Shown here piece by piece: positions 56,759 through 64,000 of a stretch of DNA of 64,000 nt; within the stretch, counting starts at the first letter, position 1, and each line of letters starts with the position of its first letter. The translations under genes and the position numbers were made by a program. The stretch is taken from positions 29,526,591 through 29,590,590 of the forward strand of contig OY754970.1 in NCBI GenBank assembly GCA_963576475.1, written 5' to 3'. The notes under the pieces were generated by a model, which was not told where the DNA came from, searched no databases, and saw nothing but the letters and a program-made list of their open reading frames with translations. Source of the stretch: Molanna angustata. Lineage: Eukaryota; Arthropoda; Insecta; Trichoptera; Molannidae.

Positions 56759-56911
56759 CCCCCCTAGACAACGTGTCATTTAGCTCAAGAAAAGATAACT
56801 CAATGTATGGAAGTGACAATTGCCAGTCACGTGACAACTGTCACTTCCATACATTGAGTTATCTTTTCTTGTTTCTTTTCTTGAGCTAAATGACACGTTG
56901 TCTATGGGGGC
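56759..56911. repeat. Palindromic element, arms of about 65 bp
   Basis: The left arm GCCCCCCTAGACAACGTGTC... and right arm ...GACACGTTGTCTATGGGGGC pair along their length. The right arm has a 9-bp extra TTTCTTTTC-type duplication near 56872-56880. The hinge lies near 56822. Confidence 0.82.
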
Positions 56912-57652
56912 AGAGTAGGTAGGTACTGTAATAAAAGAAATTTAAGTAAACGTCATAAACCGCTCAAAGTATTTTGTCAAAAGTTTATTGAAGTGGCATT
57001 AAAAAATAATATCGATGCAACTGCATGTGTAATTATTATTACCGCAATTATTCCGTTAAATCGTTCGTAATTTACCAAATAACGACTTACGATGCTTTAT
57101 GCGATATTAAGTGTTTCGCAAAAAAATTCACATTGTATGTCGTCAACATTTAGGGTAGAAGAAAGATACCTTGACTGTGTCTGTGTAACTCAAGACTTTG
57201 TAGAATTCATGTAAGTTATAAATAAATCGATAAATTTTCAACGTCAACAATTGACAGGCCTATCTTTCAATAATTATGATCTATGAAAGTCTGTTGTCAT
57301 AAAAGTCTTTCACGTGCAAATAATTCGTGTCGGCCATCAAAACCTTCCATGATTTAGTTACCGCCTCATTACTTCATTATTTATAAATAACATGTAGGTA
57401 TTGTATATTTTCGGATTACAAACACCTTTGATATCAATTTGTTTAAAGGCTGGACTTATTGTTTTGATGCGTCAAATTCTTTTGGGTCATTTTAGAGTGA
57501 ACCACATCTTTACCAGGACAAATAACAATCCTGCGTAATACCAAAATAACTCATTATTGTGATAATAGCATAGTAAACAATTATTATGACGTTGTTCGAG
57601 TTTGTTGATGATAAAACAAAAAAAACAAGTTGAATTCGGTAACTAGGTACAA

Positions 57653-57880
57653 CCCTACGTGCTATGACTCAATTGGTTAGATATCCGGCTGCTATGTAAG
57701 ACAAAGGTCCCGGGTTCGAATCCCGGTGGAGACACAGTTTTTAATTGTGTTTTCAGTCTGGATCAGTGAGACGATAAAAATCGTAAGTCTCCAGAATGTG
57801 GCAACTTGTTATTGGATGTTTGTTAAAGTAATATTTGACATAGTACATGTTAGTTGCCCGAAAAGCAATATAAAATGTAT
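57653..57880 (+). mobile_element. SINE family 2 copy
   Basis: ACGTGCTATGACTCAATTGG, GGTCCCGGGTTCGAATCCC, GTGGAGACACAG, AGTCTCCAGAATGTGGCAAC, GTTAGTTGCCCGAAAAGC. The tRNA-like head is good, but its anticodon arm (GGCTGCTATGTAAGACA) is not a valid tRNA arm. Confidence 0.88.
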
Positions 57881-58332
57881 GTATTGCGTACTCCGTGTAA
57901 TACCTACCTATCCTAAATTTGGTAAAAATTTTCTTCTATTTCATTATGAAAAGGTTGAGTACAAATGATGAGTGTATGGTAAATGTATGTACATTTAAAA
58001 ACAATTATAAATACAAATACCTATTCACATATTTTCTCACAAGTCGCACTCTTTATCACAAAAATTCATCATAAGAAGATGTTTATATTATTTTTTTGTA
58101 GAGTGCGTTTTAATGAGAGATATAACGTTACAAAGACGCCATGAGAAGTGATAATATGAAAGTAGAAGAATTTAAAACATAGGTAACTATAAACTGCTGG
58201 AAATTTATTTACTGGCGAAAGAAACATGAAGACCACATATTTTAGAATCGATATTAATATATTACAAACATATCAACTGACAAGAACTTGAATAATAATC
58301 TAAAGTAATAAAGCAATCAAAATGTTAGTGTC

Positions 58333-58377
58333 TGTGTGTGTGTGTGTGTGTGTGTATGTGTGTGTGTGTGTGTGTGT
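58333..58377. repeat. (TG)n microsatellite
   Basis: About 22 TG units with one A substitution. Confidence 0.95.
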
Positions 58378-59236
58378 TTGTCTCACGCCTTCTGAAAAAC
58401 CAAGAGCATCTAAAAATCTAATTTATGTGCAAACGTGTACCTGTATACCTGATGCAGTGTCTCGCTAAAAATAATGCGATAAAAATGCTGAATTTTAAAA
58501 ATATTTCAATAATTATTTTTTTCATACAAAATTTTCCAAGTCGTATCTGTCAAAAAAGTGTACATTTTGCACGCAAATATCTGTTAGTTTAAAAGTTAGA
58601 AGTACGTATTTACACGAAAAAAATCTACTTTCAAGTATAACTTAGCGTTTAAGTGAAAAACATGGTGAATATTTTGTATAATTATAATGTTTAACTTATT
58701 TTTAAAGTAAGCGTTTTGTACATAAATGCCGCCATTTTAATATCTTTTCATACAATATTTCATTTTCCTACCGAATGAATATATTCTTGAAAATAATAAA
58801 CCTTTGAAATAAATATAATTATGAAATAATAAAATGAAACACAAGACATTACAGCAAGTTTTAAGACGTATATTGTAAAAGTCTATTTATTATTTGTAAA
58901 GATAAAGGCATAATAAAATTGCATAATTTGTATATAATATTTGATATTTCGGACAATTTTCATTTTTATGGCATCGAACAAACCAATGTAGGTACCTACA
59001 TATTATTCAAAAAATGTCTACAAACCATTTGATATTTTTTACATGTTCTATGGTTACTATGGTTACGGACACATTCTGATATTCAAATAAAATTTGTTAT
59101 AAATAGAATTCGAATTAATTTAGAACATCATTGTAGGTAGGTACCTACATACCTAATACTACTTAAAAACCAACAATATACTAATTTCGTATAGGAAAAT
59201 TATTAAACTATCTTAGGTTAACTACAATACACATGT

Positions 59237-60180
59237 CATTCAATCTACAAACTATTTCCTATAGTGAAATTCTTCTTTTATTTAAGTAGACCTTTGGGTG
59301 ATTTTTTATACAAACTATTTCTTGGAGTTTAATTCTTCTTCCTCTTCTTTTGTGAAGTCATTTGGGACAGTTCATAAATAAACTATTTCCTATAGTCTAA
59401 TTTTTCTTTTTCCTAATTTATGTAGACCTTGGGTGAGTTTTTATACAAACTTTTTCATATAGTCTAATTCATCTTCTTCCTCTTCTTTTATGTAGCCCTT
59501 TGGGTGAGTTTTTATACAAACTTATTCCTATTATCTAATTCTTTTTCTTCTTAATTTATGTAGACCTCTGGGCCAGTTTTGATACCAACTATTTCTTTTA
59601 ACGTATTTCTTCTTTTTCTAATTTTATGTAGACCTTTGTTGAATTTTGTATAAACTAACTTCCTATAGTCTAATTTTTCCTCTTTTATGTAGACCAAGGG
59701 AGAGTTTTCATGCAAACTTTTCCTTTAGTCTAATTCTTCTTCGTCTTCTTTTATGTTGACCTTTGCGTTAGTTTTTATACAATCTATTTCCTGACGTATA
59801 ATTATTCTTCTAATATGTAGACCTTTGGGTCAGTTTTTATATTAACTACTTTCTATAGTCTAATTCTTCTTTTTCTTATTTTTTGAAGATCTTTTGGTTA
59901 GTTTTTATACAAACTATTTCCTTTAGTCTAATTCTTCGTTTTCTTATTTAATGTAGACGTTGGGTGAATTTTATATAAAATATTTCCTATATTTCAATTC
60001 ATCTTCTTCTTCTTTTATGAAGACCATTTGGTCAGTTTTTTATATAATACATTTACTATTGTGTAATTCTTCTATTGCATCTTTTATGTAGACCATTGGG
60101 TCAGTTTTTATTACAAACTATTTGTTATAGTCTTATACTTATTCTTTTTTTTCATTTAGTCTTTTGGGTTAGTTTTAAGT
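59237..60180 (+). repeat. About 14 diverged tandem copies of a 66-bp unit
   Basis: Each unit reads roughly CAAACTATTTCCTATAGTCT, AATTCTTCTTCTTC, TTTTATGTAGACCTTTGGG, TCAGTTTTTATA. Units are 60-71 bp and clearly diverged from one another, so the array is old. No long ORF. Confidence 0.88.
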
Positions 60181-60199
60181 CTTATAGTCTATTGTATAG

Positions 60200-60890
60200 A
60201 AATATTATAAACAACATGCACACTTGACGAAAATACATAAAACGAATGGGATGTGACCATCACTAGAATCTTCTCAATACTTTTTTTCAATCGAAATTTA
60301 CACCATTTATTATATCATCATATATTGCTTAATTTTCAATAACTACATATTTTATTTTGATGACAATATAATAAAAAATCGGGGTTGTGGCCATTACTGG
60401 ACTCTTCACAACCTTTATATTCAAATTAAAAACTATTTAAGTCTTCTTCTGTAATGTAGATCAGTTTTATTGTGCAAAAATATAATAATCTATAGGTATG
60501 CACACTTGACGAAAAATATAAAAACGAATGGGATGTGACCAACACTAGAATCTTTTCAGTACTTTTGTTTATTTAATTTTTTAGCCATTTCCCATCATCC
60601 AAAATTACTAAATATTTAAAACACATTTGCGTTCGATGAAAATATATAAAAATAGGGGTTGTGGCCAAATCCAAACTCTTTACAACGTTGTCTCTTTATA
60701 ATCAGTCATATTTAAAACCATTTACCATAGTCCATGCGTGCAGAAATTGTATGTACCTATGTACTTATATATAAAAACAAATGGGTCGTGACCATCATTT
60801 GAACATTTTACATCGCTTAAACTCAATTAAATTTCAAACTACTTTTCATACTATGAATTAGCAAATATTTTTTGTGTCAATATTTTATAA
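60200..60890 (+). repeat. Higher-order repeat, alternating A and B monomers of about 140 bp
   Basis: A monomers (near 60217, 60499, 60760) contain GAATGGGATGTGACCA or AAATGGGTCGTGACCA. B monomers (near 60358, 60632) contain GGGGTTGTGGCC and CTCTTYACAACSTT. The spacing between like monomers is 274-282 bp. A diverged 66-bp unit is embedded near 60427-60470. Confidence 0.72.
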
Positions 60891-60954
60891 ACGATTGCTT
60901 ATTCCTTCACTAATTTACATTCTTGGCCAACGGCGGGACATAAAAGCTAGTAAA

Positions 60955-61700
60955 TAAATAAAAAAATAAATAAATTCTTTATTTCTCTTAAACAATATAA
61001 AAACATCTACAACATCGTGATTAGAAAAAAGATTAATAAAATAATATCAAAAAATAATATAACAAAACAACAATAACAAAGATATACATAAAATGAAAAG
61101 AAATAATTCAACAATTATTAATTTATAAACACATTGAGATGGTTTGGCCACATGGGGAGAATGAATGAGGAACGCCTGACGAAGAAAATATACATTGCGG
61201 ACAAGAATGGAATGAGAGGTCGGGACCGCCCAAGGAAGAGATGGCACGTCCATGTGAACGGTATTTTGAAAGACGGAAATGTTAGAAGCGTGAACAACTG
61301 ACGAACATGTATAAGACGATTTATGAATGTTGACGAGGCGATGAATGTATGTCAAGATAGAAGTAGGTGGCGTTCGGTTCTCTCTGCTTACCCCGTGAGG
61401 GACATGGCGTGATGGTAACCACCAGGCAATGCCTGTTTGTGGGTATTACAAAAATCATTAGTTTGATAAAGTTATTCATCTTCAGTGCACAATATTAAAG
61501 TAATAACAGAATAATAAAAAATAAATAAAAATATATGTAGAATACAGAAAGAATATAGTTATTATATAAGAACACACAATAATACAACTTGTCGCGTCGC
61601 TCAGTAAACCTTGTACATATGTATTTGCTTACCCCAGTTTTTCAACTATGGTACGTGTCTTGGACCATTTCACATGTTGTACCCATATTTTTTTAACCAA
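60955..61700 (-). mobile_element. LINE 3' UTR-like repeat with an inserted LINE tail
   Basis: Reverse-orientation match to 52290-52690, from AAATTCTTTATTTCTCTTAA to the GTACAACATGTGAAATGG end. It is interrupted by the plus-strand LINE tail at 61130-61416. Confidence 0.65.
61130..61416 (+). mobile_element. LINE 3' tail fragment
   Basis: Near-identical (reversed) to 1883-2175: GGGGAGAATGAATGAGGAAC, GCCTGACGAAGAAAATATAC, GTGAGGGACATGGCGTGATG. The coding frame has a stop after VRSVNN. Confidence 0.8.
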
Positions 61701-62750
61701 TGGTACATTCGGACATAATTATGTATATTATAAACCAGCGAGTAAGATTATGCTGTTATTTGAATATGCACATAGAAAGAACGAACGAACAGTCCACGCT
61801 GAAGAAACCCTTTGGATTAGACCAAACGGAAGAAAAACAATTGGGCATGATAATGTTTATAATTATGAATCAACCATGTTTACAAAAACAGACTAGAATA
61901 GAATCTAAGTTTCTTAGATATTTAAACCACAGATGATAATTAAATTTGATAATCTTGTTGATCCAACAAATGAATTAGCACAACACAATGAAATTAATTT
62001 AATTAGTGAATTTAATAATAACAGTTTAATTGAATTTGTGAAAATTCCCAAAGAAATAATATTATCTATATAGGTACTTACAGTTCAGTGCCTTATAATA
62101 AATTATTATAGTAAATGTATATCTCTTGGCTCCTTGGACAAGTTTTTAGGAATGACAAGGTTTTTTGAAACAATGTAAAAACAAATAATTAACAGTCCAT
62201 TAAGAACGAATTATAAAAGGTGATTCAATTTATTATGTTAAATATTTCCCACGAACTCTACAGAGTGTTTTATATACGATTTGATAGGCACCTTTATCTT
62301 TATAGATAATACAAACAAACATACCCACACACTCAAAGGTACACACATAATTTTATAAAATTTAAATTATGTGACCTTCACTATTAAGAAAATACACCAT
62401 AATAATAATAACAAATGCGCCACATACGAATCTAATTTTCACATTATGTCTGTGAATTAACTGTATTTTTTTACTTAAATTAGACGTGTTTAAGTTCCAT
62501 GAATTTGCATTGTAATTACATTAACTTGAATGATGGGAACAATCATAGTTGGAATAAAGTAATTATTTTTTAAATTAAAAAGGTAGGTACAGAAGATATG
62601 ACAGTAAAAAATACATAGGATATCGTAATTAGAAATTCTTTACGAAAATAAGTAACCTTGTGCTACGGGGAGGAGTTAAAATATTACTACAATTCATATA
62701 AAGACACACAAAACTTAACACACACACATACAATACTAACATTCATATGG
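61700..62750. other. No recognisable feature
   Basis: AT-rich; the open frames at 61648-61936 have no supporting motif. Confidence 0.45.
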
Positions 62751-62754
62751 TACA

Positions 62755-63117
62755 ATGAGGAGGAGATTAATGTTTAAAGTGTTACCACAAAAAAAAAAAA
62801 AACAAGTGGCGAAATCAATTAATGGGAGGAGACCATCAAGGAAAAACTTTGTCAAGCTATGTAACTATCATACAGAAAACCTTTACAACGAGTTCAAAGT
62901 ATTTGACCCTAGACAAACATACATCCAATACATTCTGACTTACTTTCATAAAAGTATTCTGCAATACCCGAGAATACAACAATCTATAAACACACGAACA
63001 AGTACAAACCTAAATTACACACTCCCACATATGAAAACATCTTTTGGTCAAAGAAATTTTTCATTTATTGCCCCTCGACTCACCTGTATACAGGTAGCTG
63101 TTATATTTGTTTATTGA
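62755..63117 (+). mobile_element. Probable LINE C-terminal remnant
   Basis: An open frame of 120 codons whose end, LNYTLPHMKTSFGQRNFSFI then APRL, follows the PxxxTxxGQRSFxxxAPxLWN pattern at the end of jockey/CR1 reverse transcriptases. The N-terminal half is Lys/Arg-rich and unassigned. Confidence 0.5.
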
Positions 63118-63229
63118 TATGGTTTACCATTTATAACTACCTGTATACAAACATATTATTAGTCTCCACCCACTACCATTGTTCAATACTTTGTAGATAC
63201 TGACCAATCAAAAAAAGTGTAAGATCAAC

Positions 63230-63370
63230 CCTTCTACCTATATAACCCGACAGAAACTCCACGCCATCATAGTCTTGAAGATGCCCTAGCAAGGCGAAAT
63301 AGCTATCGACTAATTAACAAATATACGTAGAATTTAAAACAAATTGTTTTATTTTTAATACAAACATAGA
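63230..63370 (+). mobile_element. Penelope-like end sequence, single copy
   Basis: CTTGAAGATGCCCTAGCAAG followed by GCGAAAT (63274-63300) repeats the TGAA(A/G)ATG, short stem (GCC..GGC), GAAAY layout. It is followed by GTAGAATTTAAAACAA and TTGTTTTATTTTTAATA, similar to the arm at 54520-54590. Confidence 0.5.
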
Positions 63371-63519
63371 CTACTATGAGAATTAATGTGTCCATAATAA
63401 AGGATCGTCTGTCGTTGATCTGATTAGAGCGCTTTCTTCGATTTTTTGGTTACAGAACCAGAAAGGGCCCTTATAAGATCGAGAAGCTCATCATACTAGG
63501 AAGAGTTGAGGGTATAGGG

Positions 63520-63660
63520 CAGAGGTACCCAACCTTTTTGATCTACCGCCCTCTTTTCGAAAAGAAAAATACTCACCGCCCCCTTTTCTCACATGCATCG
63601 GATTGCAGAAGTCAATATCCACTTGGATATTGACTTCTGAGTTGAACGGGTGTGCGCTCG
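63520..63660 (+). mobile_element. One end of a hAT-like element
   Basis: CAGAGGTACCCAACCTTTTT at 63520-63539 fits the common hAT terminus (CAGxGGTxCCCAACCTTTTT). A perfect 34-bp hairpin with a 2-nt loop lies at 63606-63639 (CAGAAGTCAATATCCA/TGGATATTGACTTCTG). The matching right end was not found in the window. Confidence 0.5.
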
Positions 63661-63828
63661 CCGCCAATTCAAAACACAACTCAATATACAAGTCGAAACC
63701 CCATGAAAATGGTCAGTGCTATCTGTCTGAAACGTTGGGAGTTAAACAACAGTCTTTCTCAAGACTATACGCGGGTAACCCTAGAAAACAATCCATCATC
63801 TTTCACCCGCGAAAATCTTAATATTAAC

Positions 63829-63988
<160 letters not shown>

Positions 63989-64000
63989 ATTTCGTATAGG

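Larger units (their letters stand above)
58325..60950 (+). mobile_element. Possible Helitron-like non-autonomous block
   Basis: The block ends ...GGCGGGACATAAAAGCTAG followed by T, like the CTAG|T end of insect Helitrons. It starts near a T/G-rich stretch running into TTTGTCTCACGCCTTCTG, which resembles lepidopteran Helitron starts. The interior is tandem arrays with no Rep/helicase. The 3' hairpin is weak. The call is tentative. Confidence 0.3.

Overview
This is about 64 kb of AT-rich, intron-rich animal nuclear DNA. Spliced genes, Pol III tRNA genes and many non-LTR retrotransposon, SINE and MITE relics point to an insect. The frequent GTAGGTACCTAC-type words and the repeat classes suggest a moth or butterfly, but that order-level call is a weak inference. 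Most of the window is transposon debris. I see no bacterial, phage, CRISPR or operon-like content.

Host genes. (1) A multiple inositol polyphosphate phosphatase (MINPP1-like) gene lies on the minus strand from 19399 down to 922. Eight exons can be joined with consistent splice phases, and the 3' exon(s) lie beyond the left edge. Its introns carry three tRNA genes (Glu-UUC, initiator Met-CAU, Asn-GUU). (2) A six-exon coiled-coil protein gene of unknown function runs on the plus strand at 19854-23527, head-to-head with MINPP1 across a 454-bp shared promoter region. (3) Three phase-compatible 3' exons of an unrecognised gene run on the minus strand (31719 to 27114); its upstream exons were not found. 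(4) Two GC-elevated open stretches (33084-33300 and 55548-55748) may be orphan exons.

Mobile layout. At 2.7-4.4 kb there is an RTE-like LINE with a 12-bp target duplication. At 6.8-12.2 kb a hAT-like element (8-bp duplication CTTCCCAA) has been split by a nearly intact RNase-H-bearing LINE. At 16.2-18.5 kb a long inverted repeat encloses an exact 8 x 30-bp array and a PIF/Harbinger-like element (TAA duplication). From 24.5 to 55 kb there are scattered LINE tails, two tRNA-derived SINE families, several MITE families and several long palindromes. Three of these loci carry a Penelope-like motif (TGAA(A/G)ATG, a short stem, then GAAAY). At 58.3-60.95 kb there is a possible Helitron-like block, made of 14 diverged 66-bp repeats followed by an A-B-A-B-A higher-order array. 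The last kilobases hold LINE and Penelope-like remnants, one hAT end and a 150-bp (TA)n tract.

No multi-gene system is evident. The most interesting items are the altered catalytic motif in the MINPP1-like protein, the palindrome whose loop is duplicated about 300 bp downstream, the Penelope-like inverted terminal repeats, and the composite tandem arrays.
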